NCBI RefSeq assembly: GCF_036240795.1 | Contig: NZ_CP108454.1 | Span: forward strand, 7,934,001-7,998,000 | DNA: 64,000 nt | Reading direction: 5' to 3' | Origin: Streptomyces sp. NBC_01268 | GTDB taxonomy: Bacteria; Actinomycetota; Actinomycetes; Streptomycetales; Streptomycetaceae | Shown here: piece by piece, positions 11,519-20,697 of the stretch | Numbering within the stretch: position 1 is the stretch's first letter | How the letters are laid out: the number at the start of each line of letters is the position of its first letter | Notes under the pieces: model-generated | Told to the model about the DNA's origin: nothing | The model's database searches: none | Seen by the model: the letters and a program-made list of their open reading frames with translations, nothing else | Translations under genes and position numbers: made by a program

Positions 11519-11968
11519 TCAGACCCCGGGCGCGGGCGTCACGGTGATGCCGTGGCGCTCCAGGAGCGCCGCCGTGACCCCGTCGCCGGGCACGAGACCG
11601 CCGCCGAACGTCCCGTCGTACACCAGGCCCCGCCCGCAGGAGGGACTGCGCGGCATCAGCACCGCCTCGGCGCAGCCCGCCGACCGGGCCCGGGCGAGCG
11701 CGAGGCGGGCTCCGGCGAGGAACTCCGCCGTCACGTCCTGGCCCAGGTCGTCGACGACCTGCGCCGTGCCGTCCAGGACGTCGTGCCCGTCGCCGCCCAC
11801 CAGCTCGGCGGGCCTGCGCGGGGTCGGCAGTCCGCCCGCGCTCTCCGGGCAGAAGGGGACCGTGACGCGGCCCGCGAGCCGGGCGTCGAGCCCGGCGGAC
11901 GGCTTGTCGCGCGCGTCGTAGCGGCACGGCACGCCCCGCAGACAGGCGCTGACCAGTACGGAATCCAT
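11519..11968 (-). CDS. DUF523 family protein
   Basis: 149-aa cytoplasmic protein of the DUF523 family. It carries the conserved cysteines SACLRGVPCRYD (Cys9, Cys15), PFCPE and SPSCG, which probably bind a metal or iron-sulfur cluster; the biochemical role of the family is not established to my knowledge. Full length. It lies 52 bases downstream of the NADH dehydrogenase on the same strand and may be co-transcribed with it. Confidence 0.85.
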   Translation of the reverse strand: MDSVLVSACLRGVPCRYDARDKPSAGLDARLAGRVTVPFCPESAGGLPTPRRPAELVGGDGHDVLDGTAQVVDDLGQDVTAEFLAGARLALARARSAGCAEAVLMPRSPSCGRGLVYDGTFGGGLVPGDGVTAALLERHGITVTPAPGV

Positions 11969-12020
11969 CCGGCCAGGCTAGCGAAACCCACGTGCAGGCG
12001 GAGCGGGCCCGTGAGCCGGC

Positions 12021-13388
12021 TCAGGAACCGGCGGCCCGCAGCGACGCCGTGTGCGAGCGGACCTGCTCCGGGGTGAGGTAGGCGTCCGTGTACTCGAAGT
12101 CCCGCAGGGTGCCGGACTTCGAGGCCAGGAAGCCGGTGCGGACGAAGTCGTCGCCCGCCACCGCGTTCAGCAGCCAGTTGGTCATCACCCGGGTCTTCGC
12201 CACGTTCGTCCGCAGCGCCGCCCAGTGGTAAGCGCGGGCCACCGCCTGGGCCGGCATGCCGTGCAGCTCGACGCCGAGGGGCTTGGACACCCCGTCCAGG
12301 CCGCCCAGGTCCACCACCAGGCCCAGGTCCTTGTGGACGTACGGGTGGGTCTGATCGCCCCGCAGGGTCGCCACGAGGTTGTCGGCGAGCGCCTTGCCCT
12401 GGCGCATCGCGTGCTGGGCGGTGGGCGGGCAGATCGCGTCGGCCTCGCCCTTGGCGAGGTCCGGCACCGCAGCCGCGTCACCCAGGGCCCACACCCCGTC
12501 CAGGCCGGGCACCGACATGTCCGAGCCGACGACCAGCCGGCCGCGCATCGTCTCGGCGCCCAGCGTGCCGATGAGCGGGCTGGCGGCCACGCCCGCCGTC
12601 CAGATCAGGGTGCGGCAGGGCAGCACCCGCCCGTCGGTGAGGGTCACGTTCTCGTCGTCGACGGAGGCCACCGACACCCCGAGGGACACCTCGATCCCGC
12701 GCTTGCGCAGCACTTCCAGGGCGGCTCCGCCCAGTTTGGGGCCGAGCTCGGGCATGAGCGTGGGCGCGATGTCGACCAGGTGCCACTTGATGAGCTTCGG
12801 GTCGAGGCGCGGATAGCGCTTGACGGCGGTGCGGGTGAGGAGCTGGAGGCAGGCCGCCGTCTCCGTCCCCGCGTAGCCGCCGCCGACCACCACGAACTGC
12901 AGCCTCGCCGTCCGCTCGGCCTCGTCCTGGCTGGCGTCGGCGAGGTCGAGCTGGGCGATCACGTGGTCGCGGATGTACGCCGCCTCGGCGAGCGTCTTCA
13001 TGCCCCGGGCGTGCTCGGCGAGCCCGGGGATGTCGAAGGTGCGGGTGACGCTGCCCGGGGCGAGGACCAGTTGGTCGTACGGCTCGGTCAGCAGCTCGCC
13101 CGAGATGGTGCGCACGACGCAGACCTTGGCGGCCGTGTCCACGCCGATCGCGCCGCCCGGGATGATGCGGGTGCGGTGCCGCTCGCTGCGGCGCAGCGAC
13201 AGCGCCACCGACTGCGGGGTCAGCACGCCGGAGGCGACCTGCGGAAGCAGCGGCAGGTACAGCTGGTACGAGAAGGGCGACAGAAGCGAGATCGTCGCCT
13301 CCCGGGGGGTCAGCCGCCGTTCCAGGCGCCGCACGCACCCGACCCCTGCGAAACCGGCGCCCACCACGAGGATCCTCGGTCGAGACAC
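12021..13388 (-). CDS. type II NADH dehydrogenase (NDH-2), FAD-dependent
   Basis: Membrane-associated, non-proton-pumping NADH:quinone oxidoreductase of about 455 aa. Two dinucleotide folds are present: FAD at VVGAGFAGVGC near the N terminus and NADH at VVVGGGYAGTETA mid-protein. The DGVWALGDAA motif closes the FAD domain, and the PPTAQHAMRQGKALADN region is typical of NDH-2. The GTG at 13388 puts the FAD motif at the usual distance from the start; the open frame extends upstream without a better ribosome site. It feeds the respiratory chain from NADH. Confidence 0.88.
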   Translation of the reverse strand: MSRPRILVVGAGFAGVGCVRRLERRLTPREATISLLSPFSYQLYLPLLPQVASGVLTPQSVALSLRRSERHRTRIIPGGAIGVDTAAKVCVVRTISGELLTEPYDQLVLAPGSVTRTFDIPGLAEHARGMKTLAEAAYIRDHVIAQLDLADASQDEAERTARLQFVVVGGGYAGTETAACLQLLTRTAVKRYPRLDPKLIKWHLVDIAPTLMPELGPKLGGAALEVLRKRGIEVSLGVSVASVDDENVTLTDGRVLPCRTLIWTAGVAASPLIGTLGAETMRGRLVVGSDMSVPGLDGVWALGDAAAVPDLAKGEADAICPPTAQHAMRQGKALADNLVATLRGDQTHPYVHKDLGLVVDLGGLDGVSKPLGVELHGMPAQAVARAYHWAALRTNVAKTRVMTNWLLNAVAGDDFVRTGFLASKSGTLRDFEYTDAYLTPEQVRSHTASLRAAGS

Positions 13389-13661
13389 GGTGTCAGCCCG
13401 CCCTTCCACGTTCCTGGCCGTCGACGGCCCTTGAAGGCTGACTAACCGTGCACACCATCCTGAAACCATTCATATCCGCTGAACGGGTGAGGAATATGTG
13501 ATGAACGAGGCGGCGCCGGGAGGCTGAAGGCACCGGTGCGGCTGAGGGTGCGGGCCGCCCGGGCTGGGGCGGTGGGGTACCGGGTGGCCGTTCTTCGCGG
13601 CGCGGCGGACAACCCCTGACTCACCCTGCCCGGCGGCTGCGCCGCCGCCCTCCTCACGGTC

Positions 13662-13687
13662 TCCGGGCTCCGGCACCGGAGCCCGGA
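13662..13687 (-). terminator. strong hairpin, terminator of the phospholipase C gene
   Basis: Perfect inverted repeat with 12-base arms (CCGGGCTCCGG core) and a two-base CA centre, 15 bases downstream of the phospholipase stop codon. It has no U-tract, which is normal in Streptomyces. Confidence 0.7.
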
Positions 13688-13701
13688 CCGTCGTCGGGCC
13701 G

Positions 13702-15750
13702 TCAGCCGGTGACGCTGGGCGCCCCCGTCTCGATGTGGCCGGTGTACCGCCGCGACCAGGTGCCGTCGGAGTCGGCCAGGATCGTGAAGTCGTACCAGCC
13801 GTCGCTGTACGCCACGGCGTTGAAGTAGTCCTCGCGGGAGGAGTTCGCCGGGACGGTGTACGTCCAGGGGCCGTCCGTGCGGTACGCGTTGGGGCGGACG
13901 GTGAAGGTGACCGCGGACGCCGAGGCGTTGGTCATCTTGAACCAGATCGCGGTCTTGCCGGTGCCGGACTCCGTCGCGAACCGGGCCGCCACCTCGATGT
14001 CCTTGCCCGCCTTGGAGGCGTCGCCGATGAAGCGGCGCAGGAAGCGGTTGGGGCCCATCATCGAGATGTCGTACTTCCCCGAGCCCGAGCCGAGCCCGAT
14101 GTTGAAGTAGTCGGTGGCGGTGCCGCCCGGGTCGACCGTGTACTGCCAGGCGGCGGTGTCCCGGTGCTGGTGCGGGTGGATCGAGAAGTGCGCGGGGCGG
14201 CGCGCCTCGGCGCCCTGGTTGGTCATGGAGAACCAGGCGAGGATCTTCCCTGCGGCGCCGAACTCGAAGCGGTCCAGGTTGCCGTTCACCTGGTACGGGA
14301 CGGAGCGCGCGGGGCGCGTGCCCGTCTCCTGCGGGGGCAGGGCGTTGTCCTGGGGGGCCGGGTTGGGCAGCGGGCCGCAGGTGGACTGGCCGATGACCTT
14401 GGCGGTGGACGGCAGGTTCGCCGGGACGCCGTACACCGGCCGGGAGAAGTCGAAGACGCCGGTCAGGTCGCCCACCACCTTCCGCCGCCAGGCGCTGATG
14501 TTGGGGCAGGTGGCAGGCGTGCCGAGGGCGGCCGTCCAGGTCTCCATGAAGCGCAGCACGGAGGTGTGGTCGAAGACCTCGGAGCTGACCCAGCCGCCGC
14601 GGGTCCACGGCGACATGACGATCATCGGGACGCGGAAACCGAGGCCGATCGGCAGCCCGTCGAGGTACTCGCCGGCGGTGCCGGGCGGCGCGACCGGCGG
14701 CGGGACGTGGTCGAAGAAGCCGTCGTTCTCGTCGTAGTTGAGGAACAGCACGGTCGAGTCGAAGACCTCGGGGTTCGCGGAGAGCGCGCGGTACACCAGG
14801 TCCACGAAGTGCGCGCCGTCGCCGGGCGGGGCGTAGGGGTGCTCGGAGAACGCCTCGTTGGCGACCACCCAGGAGACCTGGGGCAGCGTGCCGGCGACGA
14901 CGTCCGCGCGGATCGCGGCGGCGATGTCGTCGGGGGTCGAGCCGGTGACCTTGGGCACCGAGCCCATGCCCCGGTCGTACAGCGGGTCGCCGGGCTTGGC
15001 GTCGGTGAACTTCTTGAAGTACGCGAGCCCGTTGTCGCCGTAGTTGTCCTGGGCGTTCTGGTAGACCTTCCAGCTCATCCCGGCGCGCTGGAGGGCCTCC
15101 GCGTACGTCTCCCAGGTCAGCCCGGACTCGTCGCCGCCGTCCTTGCTGGAGCCGTCGACCTTGCCGCTCCACAGGAAGGTGCGGTTGGGGCCGGTGGCGC
15201 TCAGCGTCGAGCAGAAGTAGGCGTCGCAGATCGTGTACGAGTCGGCCAGCGCGTAGTGGAACGGGATGTCGCCGCGGTCCAGGTGGCCCAGGGTGCGGGT
15301 GTTGCCGACGCCCGTGACCCAGTTGTCCATGCGCCCCTTGTTCCAGGCGGCGTGCTGCGAGCTCCAGCTGTGCGGGAGGTCGCCGTTGCACTGGGCCAGG
15401 GTCTCGCCGTCCACGCCACCGGCCGGGGGCGTGGAGCTGAGCTTCCACGGGTACTGCCGGCCGCCCCAGTTGGGCTGGTTGAAGGTGCCCCAGCCGCCCG
15501 GTATGTTCCCCGCGGCCCGGTCGCCGAAGCCGCGCACGCCGCGCAGCCGCCCGAAGTAGTGGTCGAAGCTGCGGTTCTCCTGCATGAGGATCACCACGTG
15601 CTTGACGTCGGTGATGGTCCCCGTGGCCCCGGCCGCGGCGGCCGAGACGGCCTCCCCGGCTGCGGCCGCGGCCCGTCCGGCCGGCAACGCCGCCCCGGCG
15701 GCGAGCCCCGCCCCGATCCCGACGAACCCTCTGCGGCTGATGGGAAGCAT
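13702..15750 (-). CDS. Tat-secreted phosphocholine-type phospholipase C
   Basis: 682-aa secreted phosphoesterase that releases head groups from phosphatidylcholine or sphingomyelin, probably for phosphate and choline scavenging. The Tat signal ISRRGFVG (5-12) is followed by a hydrophobic run ending in AAA. The family hallmark VILMQENRSFDHYFG supplies the metal/nucleophile region, with further metal ligands in LNYDENDGFFDHVPPP and WTRGGWVSSEVFDHTS. Two C-terminal beta domains of the phospholipase-C type follow (about 480-585 and 590-675). Length matches bacterial non-haemolytic PLC. A perfect hairpin follows the gene. Confidence 0.92.
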   Translation of the reverse strand: MLPISRRGFVGIGAGLAAGAALPAGRAAAAAGEAVSAAAAGATGTITDVKHVVILMQENRSFDHYFGRLRGVRGFGDRAAGNIPGGWGTFNQPNWGGRQYPWKLSSTPPAGGVDGETLAQCNGDLPHSWSSQHAAWNKGRMDNWVTGVGNTRTLGHLDRGDIPFHYALADSYTICDAYFCSTLSATGPNRTFLWSGKVDGSSKDGGDESGLTWETYAEALQRAGMSWKVYQNAQDNYGDNGLAYFKKFTDAKPGDPLYDRGMGSVPKVTGSTPDDIAAAIRADVVAGTLPQVSWVVANEAFSEHPYAPPGDGAHFVDLVYRALSANPEVFDSTVLFLNYDENDGFFDHVPPPVAPPGTAGEYLDGLPIGLGFRVPMIVMSPWTRGGWVSSEVFDHTSVLRFMETWTAALGTPATCPNISAWRRKVVGDLTGVFDFSRPVYGVPANLPSTAKVIGQSTCGPLPNPAPQDNALPPQETGTRPARSVPYQVNGNLDRFEFGAAGKILAWFSMTNQGAEARRPAHFSIHPHQHRDTAAWQYTVDPGGTATDYFNIGLGSGSGKYDISMMGPNRFLRRFIGDASKAGKDIEVAARFATESGTGKTAIWFKMTNASASAVTFTVRPNAYRTDGPWTYTVPANSSREDYFNAVAYSDGWYDFTILADSDGTWSRRYTGHIETGAPSVTG

Positions 15751-15893
15751 GCCCCGCCCCTCATGTCACATGGCTGCCCCGGTGGCACGCCGAGGACAGG
15801 ATGGAGGACGGAGCCCCAAAGGTATACGGCCGTGCAGTAATCGATTGGTTAACTTACGGAGGACGCTCAGGTGTTGGGGTGACGGGGCTCGGG

Positions 15894-15915
15894 GATTGGT
15901 CCGGATTCGAACCAA
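15894..15915. promoter_or_regulatory. inverted repeat ATTGGT-N10-ACCAAT
   Basis: Six-base perfect arms with a ten-base spacer, lying between the divergent phospholipase and SnoaL-like genes, about 65 bases before the latter. An AT-rich patch at 15838-15856 nearby may hold promoter elements. The site could be an operator; the binding protein is unknown. Confidence 0.35.
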
Positions 15916-15980
15916 TGCGATGCGGTGGGAGAATGAGAACACGGGACGCACCCGGATCCGGACCACCACGGAGGTGGATC

Positions 15981-16406
15981 ATGGGCGAGGCACGTGACGT
16001 CATGGACCGTTTCACCGAGGCGGTGACCCATGCGGACCTCAAGGCGATCGCCGACCTGCTGGCCGAGGACGCCGTCGCCCTCACACCCGACGGGGGCGAG
16101 ATCGAGGGACGTGACGCCATCGTCGAGTACTGGCGCACGATGACCACGTCGATACCCGATGCGACGTTCACCTACCGGAACCGCTTCGAGATCGACGACA
16201 CCGCGGTGGACGAGGGGATCTTCACCGGCAAGAACACCGGCCCGATCCCCCTGCCCGACGGCGAGACGCTGCCCGCGACGGGCAGGACCGTCAACATCCG
16301 CGGGATCGACCTGGCACAGGTGAAGGACGGCCGGATCCAGAGCTACCGGCTCTACTTCGACCAGATGGAGTTCCTGGACCAGCTCGGACTGCTGTCGGAG
16401 GACTGA
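15981..16406 (+). CDS. SnoaL-like / nuclear transport factor 2-fold protein
   Basis: 141-aa NTF2-fold protein of the SnoaL/ketosteroid-isomerase-like group. The N-terminal helix DVMDRFTEAVTHADLKAIADLLAEDA and the later DGRIQSYRLYFDQMEFLDQLGL are typical. Such proteins can be small isomerases, cyclases or binding proteins; nothing here fixes the substrate. The ATG is preceded by a perfect GGAGG site. It is followed 60 bases later by the oligopeptidase on the same strand. Confidence 0.82.
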   Translation: MGEARDVMDRFTEAVTHADLKAIADLLAEDAVALTPDGGEIEGRDAIVEYWRTMTTSIPDATFTYRNRFEIDDTAVDEGIFTGKNTGPIPLPDGETLPATGRTVNIRGIDLAQVKDGRIQSYRLYFDQMEFLDQLGLLSED

Positions 16407-16466
16407 CCAGGGCCGATCCCGGGGCGGAGCGGCGCGGGGCCGGTCGCGTGGTACACAATCGTCGGC

Positions 16467-18503
16467 ATGACCGAGACGAGCGCGGACACCGGCAGCACCG
16501 ACCCCTACCTGTGGCTGGAGGAGGTCGAGGGCGAGCGGGCGCTCGCCTGGGTGCGGGAGCGGAACGCCGAGACGAAGGCCGAGCTCGCCGACGCCGACGG
16601 CGACGCCTTCGGCGCGCTCGTCGCCGAGCTGCGCGAGGTGCTCGACGCGCCCGACCGCATCCCGTACACCCGCCGGCGCGGCGAGCACCTCTACAACTTC
16701 TGGCAGAGCGCCGAGCACACCCGCGGCGTGTGGCGCCGCACCACCCTGGACGACTACCGCACCGACGAGCCCCGCTGGGACGTCCTGCTCGACCTCGACG
16801 CGGTGGCCGCCGCCGAGGGCGAGGACTGGACCTGGGCCGGGGCGCAGGTGCTGCGGCCCGCCTTCCGGCGCGCCCTCGTGAGCCTGGCGCGCGGCGGCGG
16901 CGACGCCGTCGTGGTGCGGGAGTACGACCTGGAGGAGCGGGCCTTCGTCGAGGACGGCTTCCGGCTGCCCGAGGCCAAGACCGACATCGGCTGGATCGAC
17001 GAGGACCACGTCTACGTCGGCACCGACCACGGCCCCGGCTCCATGACCGCCTCCGGCTACCCGCGCACCGTGCGCCGCTGGCGCCGCGGCACCCCGCTCG
17101 ACGCGGCGGCACCCGTCTACGAGGGCGCCGAGTCCGACCTCGCGGTGTCCGCCTGGCACGACCCGACCGAGGGGTACGAGCGCGACTTCGTCGCCCGCTA
17201 CCGGGACTTCTGGCACCAGGAGACCCACCTCGTCACCGAGGACGGCGCACTGCGCCGCATCGAGGTCCCCGACGACGCCGACAGCTCCGTCCACCGCGAC
17301 TGGCTCCTCGTCACCCCCAAGGCACCCTGGCTCGGACAGCCCGCGGGCGCCCTACTCGCCTTCCGCCTGGACGCCTTCCTCGCCGGACGGCACGAGCCCG
17401 AGGTCCTGTTCACGCCCGACGAGCGCACCGCTCTCGCGGGCCACTCCTGGACCCGCAACCACCTGGTCGTCGAGACCCTCCAGGACGTCGCCAGCCGGAT
17501 GCACGTCCTCACCCCGCCCACGGGTCCGGGCGACTGGAAGCGCCAGGAGCTGGCCGACATCCCGCCGCTGGCCTCGGCCGCCCTCACCGACACCGACCCC
17601 GACTCCGGCGACGAGTACTTCCTCTCCGTCACCGGCCACCTCATCCCGCCCTCCCTGCACCGCGGCGAGATCGGCGGCCCGGGCGAGCGGATCAAGCAGG
17701 CCCCGGCGCGCTTCGACGCGACCGGCCTCGACGCCCGGCAGTACTTCGCGGTCTCCGCCGACGGCACCCACGTCCCGTACACCGTCGTCGGCCGCCACCA
17801 GGAGCTCCCCGGCCCCACCCTCCTCACCGGCTACGGCGGCTTCGAGATCTCCCTGACCCCCTCCTACGACTCCGTGCGCGGCCGTGCCTGGCTCGCCCGC
17901 GGCGGTACCTACGTGGTCGCGGGCATCCGCGGCGGCGGCGAGTACGGCCCGCGCTGGCACCGCAGCGCCCTCAAGGCCGACCGGCCCCGCGCCTACGAGG
18001 ACTTCGAGGCCGTCGCCCGCGACCTGGTCGCGCGCGGCATCACGACCCCCGACCGGCTCGGCATCACCGGCGGCAGCAACGGCGGCCTGCTCATGGGCGC
18101 GATGCTGGTCCGCAGCCCCGAACTGTTCGGAGCGATCGTCGGCCACGTCCCGCTGCTCGACATGCTCCGCTTCCACATGCTGCTGGCCGGTGCCAGCTGG
18201 ACCGCGGAGTACGGCGACCCCGACGACCCGGCCGACCGGCCGCACCTGGCCGCGCTCTCCCCGTACCACCACCTCGAAGCCGGCCGGCCCTACCCGCCGG
18301 TCCTGCTCACCACCTCGACCCGCGACGACCGCGTCCACCCCGGGCACGCCCGCAAGGCCGCCGCCCGGCTGCGGGAGCTCGGGCACCGGGTGCTGCTCCA
18401 CGAGACCCTCGCCGGCGGCCATGCGGGCGCCACCGACCACGAGCAGACCGCCCACAACAGCGCCCTGGAGCACACCTTCCTGTGGCGGACCCTCGGCTCC
18501 TGA
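16467..18503 (+). CDS. prolyl oligopeptidase (S9 family)
   Basis: 678-aa cytoplasmic serine peptidase cleaving short peptides, probably after proline. The N-terminal two thirds form the beta-propeller; the C-terminal alpha/beta hydrolase domain carries Ser537 in GGSNGGLL, Asp621 in RDDRVHPGHA and His652 in GGHAGATDH. Length matches POP enzymes and no signal peptide is present, so it acts on internal peptides. The start ATG begins the conserved acidic WLEEVEGERALAWV segment. Confidence 0.92.
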   Translation: MTETSADTGSTDPYLWLEEVEGERALAWVRERNAETKAELADADGDAFGALVAELREVLDAPDRIPYTRRRGEHLYNFWQSAEHTRGVWRRTTLDDYRTDEPRWDVLLDLDAVAAAEGEDWTWAGAQVLRPAFRRALVSLARGGGDAVVVREYDLEERAFVEDGFRLPEAKTDIGWIDEDHVYVGTDHGPGSMTASGYPRTVRRWRRGTPLDAAAPVYEGAESDLAVSAWHDPTEGYERDFVARYRDFWHQETHLVTEDGALRRIEVPDDADSSVHRDWLLVTPKAPWLGQPAGALLAFRLDAFLAGRHEPEVLFTPDERTALAGHSWTRNHLVVETLQDVASRMHVLTPPTGPGDWKRQELADIPPLASAALTDTDPDSGDEYFLSVTGHLIPPSLHRGEIGGPGERIKQAPARFDATGLDARQYFAVSADGTHVPYTVVGRHQELPGPTLLTGYGGFEISLTPSYDSVRGRAWLARGGTYVVAGIRGGGEYGPRWHRSALKADRPRAYEDFEAVARDLVARGITTPDRLGITGGSNGGLLMGAMLVRSPELFGAIVGHVPLLDMLRFHMLLAGASWTAEYGDPDDPADRPHLAALSPYHHLEAGRPYPPVLLTTSTRDDRVHPGHARKAAARLRELGHRVLLHETLAGGHAGATDHEQTAHNSALEHTFLWRTLGS

Positions 18504-18585
18504 GAGCCGCCGGACCCCCGAGGCGGCCTCCCGCCCGCTGAGGCCGGGAGCCCCGGTGGCGCGCCCGCCGGGGCACGCGGGAGCC

Positions 18586-19836
18586 TCAGACCAGGGCGCC
18601 GCCGCGGGCCACGATCCGCCCCGCCCGGACCACCAGGTCGCGGCGCGGCACGTCGACCACGGCCTGCGGTACGCACTCGCCGTCGACCAGCATGAAGTCG
18701 GCGGGCGCACCCGGGCGCAGGTCGGCCCGGTCCAGGCCCAGGAGCTCGGCGCCCCCGTGGGCGGCGAGCTCGAAGCAGGCCGCCAGCTCCTCGTCGAGCC
18801 GCGCGCGCAGCGCCCAGCCGGCCAGCCAGGCCCGGTGCAGCATGTCCGCGTTGCCGAACGGGCTCCAGCTGTCCCGTACGCCGTCCGAACCCAGCCCGAC
18901 CCGCACCCCGCGCTCGGCCAGGCGCCGGAACGGCAGGATCGTGGTGGCCGACAGGGCGACCGTGGTGAGCGCGACCCCGGCCCCCGACAGCACGTCCGCC
19001 ATCGCGTCGAGCTCGTGCCCGGACAGCTGGGCGACGGCGAAGGCGTGCGAGACGGTCACCCGGCCCTGGAGCCCGAGGGCCCGGGTCCTGGCGGCGATGT
19101 CCCGCAGTGGCGCGAGGCCGGTCTCGCCCCGGTCGTGCAGATGGATGTCGAGCCCGAGGCCGTGGCGCTCGGCCAGTGCGAACACCGTCCCGAGCTGCTC
19201 GCCGTCGGCCGCGCCGCGCTCGGCGTCGAATCCGGCCGGGTCGATCCCGCCGACATGCGTGATCAGGCCGCTCGTGGCCGCCTCCTCCAGGAGTTCGGTG
19301 ACACCGGGGGCCCGGACGACCCCGTGCTGCGGGAACGCGACCAGCTCGACGTCCACGATCCCGCGCAGCTTCTCCCGTGCCTCGGCCAGCCCCTCCAGGC
19401 CCGAGAGCCCGAACGCGGGCGCGACGTCCGCGTGCGCCCGCATCGCCCGGGTGCCCTGCGCCGCCGCGTGCGACATCAGCCGCAGCGCCCGCTCGCCGAC
19501 CGGCGTGGGCATCGCCCGGGCGAGCTCCACGTCCCCCTCGACGTACTCCCCGATCCCCGCCGCCGCCCGGCGGCTGTGCCAGGGCTCGCCCCAGGAGGTC
19601 TTGTCCGGGTGGATGTGCGCGTCGACCAGGGTGGGCAGCGCCATCCTGCCGCCACCCTCGACCACCTCGACCGCCGCGCCGTCCGGTACGGCGTCGACCA
19701 GGACCCCGTCCACGGCCACCAGTTCGGCCACGGCCCCGCCGAACGGGCGGACGTCCCGGTAGACCGTCGCCGAGACCGAGGAGGGGGCGGAGGGAGCGCT
19801 GGACGCGGCGGACGGGACGGACTCGGGTGAGGACAC
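18586..19836 (-). CDS. amidohydrolase, cytosine-deaminase-like
   Basis: 416-aa metal-dependent amidohydrolase. Metal ligands of the superfamily can be read in order: VDAHIHPDK (near residue 74), the conserved His in LDIHLHD, VSHAFA, and the Asp in LGSDGVRDSW. This layout fits the cytosine deaminase/isoguanine-type branch acting on N-heterocycles, but the substrate is uncertain. The first 25 residues are Ser/Pro/Ala-rich and the true start may be slightly internal. A GntR-like operator sits 45 bases upstream. Confidence 0.85.
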   Translation of the reverse strand: MSSPESVPSAASSAPSAPSSVSATVYRDVRPFGGAVAELVAVDGVLVDAVPDGAAVEVVEGGGRMALPTLVDAHIHPDKTSWGEPWHSRRAAAGIGEYVEGDVELARAMPTPVGERALRLMSHAAAQGTRAMRAHADVAPAFGLSGLEGLAEAREKLRGIVDVELVAFPQHGVVRAPGVTELLEEAATSGLITHVGGIDPAGFDAERGAADGEQLGTVFALAERHGLGLDIHLHDRGETGLAPLRDIAARTRALGLQGRVTVSHAFAVAQLSGHELDAMADVLSGAGVALTTVALSATTILPFRRLAERGVRVGLGSDGVRDSWSPFGNADMLHRAWLAGWALRARLDEELAACFELAAHGGAELLGLDRADLRPGAPADFMLVDGECVPQAVVDVPRRDLVVRAGRIVARGGALV

Positions 19837-19880
19837 GGCGAGGTCTCCTGGGCTGCTGCGGCGGAACGGGGGGACGCCGT

Positions 19881-19907
19881 TTGGTATACCACGGTTTTGT
19901 ATACCAA
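19881..19907. promoter_or_regulatory. inverted repeat TTGGTATAC-N9-GTATACCAA, GntR-type operator
   Basis: Perfect nine-base arms; the left half also contains the full palindrome TGGTATACCA (19882-19891), which fits the GGT...ACC pattern bound by FadR-subfamily GntR repressors. It lies 45 bases upstream of the amidohydrolase start, where a repressor would block transcription. No GntR gene is adjacent, so the regulator is presumably elsewhere. Confidence 0.6.
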
Positions 19908-19963
19908 GATGTGCCCGCCGGGCCGTCGGCCGCGGAGCGTGGGATCGGGAAGGCCCCGGGGCG

Positions 19964-20638
19964 TCAGTCCTCGCGACGCGCCAGCAGACAGCAACGCCGG
20001 GTCTCGGCCTCGTGCGGGTACGGGCCCCGCTCCAGCTCGGCCTCGATGCGGAAACCGGCCCCGCGCAGCGCCTCGGCGACGTCGGCCGGCCGCAGGAAGT
20101 GGAAGTCGACGTCCACGTCGTGACCCCACCACTCGGTCAGGGTCCGCACCTCGGTGCCGATGTGGAAGGAGACCAGGAGCAGGCCGCCGGGCCGCAGCGT
20201 CCGCCGGATCTCGGCGAGGGCGGGGGCCAGCTCCCCGGGCGCGAGGTGGATCAGCGAGTAGAGGGCGACGGCCGCGTCGAACTCGCCGTCGCCCGCCGGC
20301 AGCCGCAGCAGGTCGCCCTCACGGAACTCGACCTCGGGGTGCCGCTCGCGGCCCAGGGCCACCATGGCGGGGGACAGGTCCACGCCCACCACGCGCCCGG
20401 CCCTGCCGAGACCGGCCATCCAGGCGGCCACGTGCCCCGGCCCGCAGCCGAGGTCGGCGACCACCGCCCCGTCGCCCGCCTGCTCCACGACCGCGCCGAT
20501 CAGCGCCCGGTCGAGCGGCTTGCCGTCGAGCTCGTCGCCGATGCGCGCGAGGTACTCGCCGGCCACCGTGTCGTAGCTGCGCCGCACCCGCTCATGGCCG
20601 GGCCGCCCCGCCCCCGCCGCCCTGTCCGTCCCCGTCAC
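19964..20638 (-). CDS. class I SAM-dependent methyltransferase
   Basis: 224-aa Rossmann methyltransferase. Motif I ADLGCGPGHVAAWM binds SAM, motif II VVGVDLSPAM supplies the acidic residue, and the post-II EGDLLRLPAGDGEFDAAVALYSL region is standard for the UbiE/type-11 group. The acceptor substrate is unknown. The gene stands alone between the amidohydrolase operator and a small Pro/Met/Gln-rich gene. Confidence 0.88.
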   Translation of the reverse strand: MTGTDRAAGAGRPGHERVRRSYDTVAGEYLARIGDELDGKPLDRALIGAVVEQAGDGAVVADLGCGPGHVAAWMAGLGRAGRVVGVDLSPAMVALGRERHPEVEFREGDLLRLPAGDGEFDAAVALYSLIHLAPGELAPALAEIRRTLRPGGLLLVSFHIGTEVRTLTEWWGHDVDVDFHFLRPADVAEALRGAGFRIEAELERGPYPHEAETRRCCLLARRED

Positions 20639-20697
20639 CGCTCCGGCCCCCTCCGTCGTACGGTCCCTGGCTGCTGCGCCTGCTGTGATCGCCGCTA

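Noticed and set aside
13470..13660. Possible small gene between the NADH dehydrogenase and phospholipase genes
   Set aside because: No ribosome site, no recognisable motif, and low-complexity translation; treated as intergenic with a terminator.
15888..15930. TTCGAA-containing segment resembling a tRNA T-loop
   Set aside because: No matching T-stem, D-arm, anticodon arm or acceptor stem; the symmetry is better explained as the ATTGGT...ACCAAT inverted repeat.
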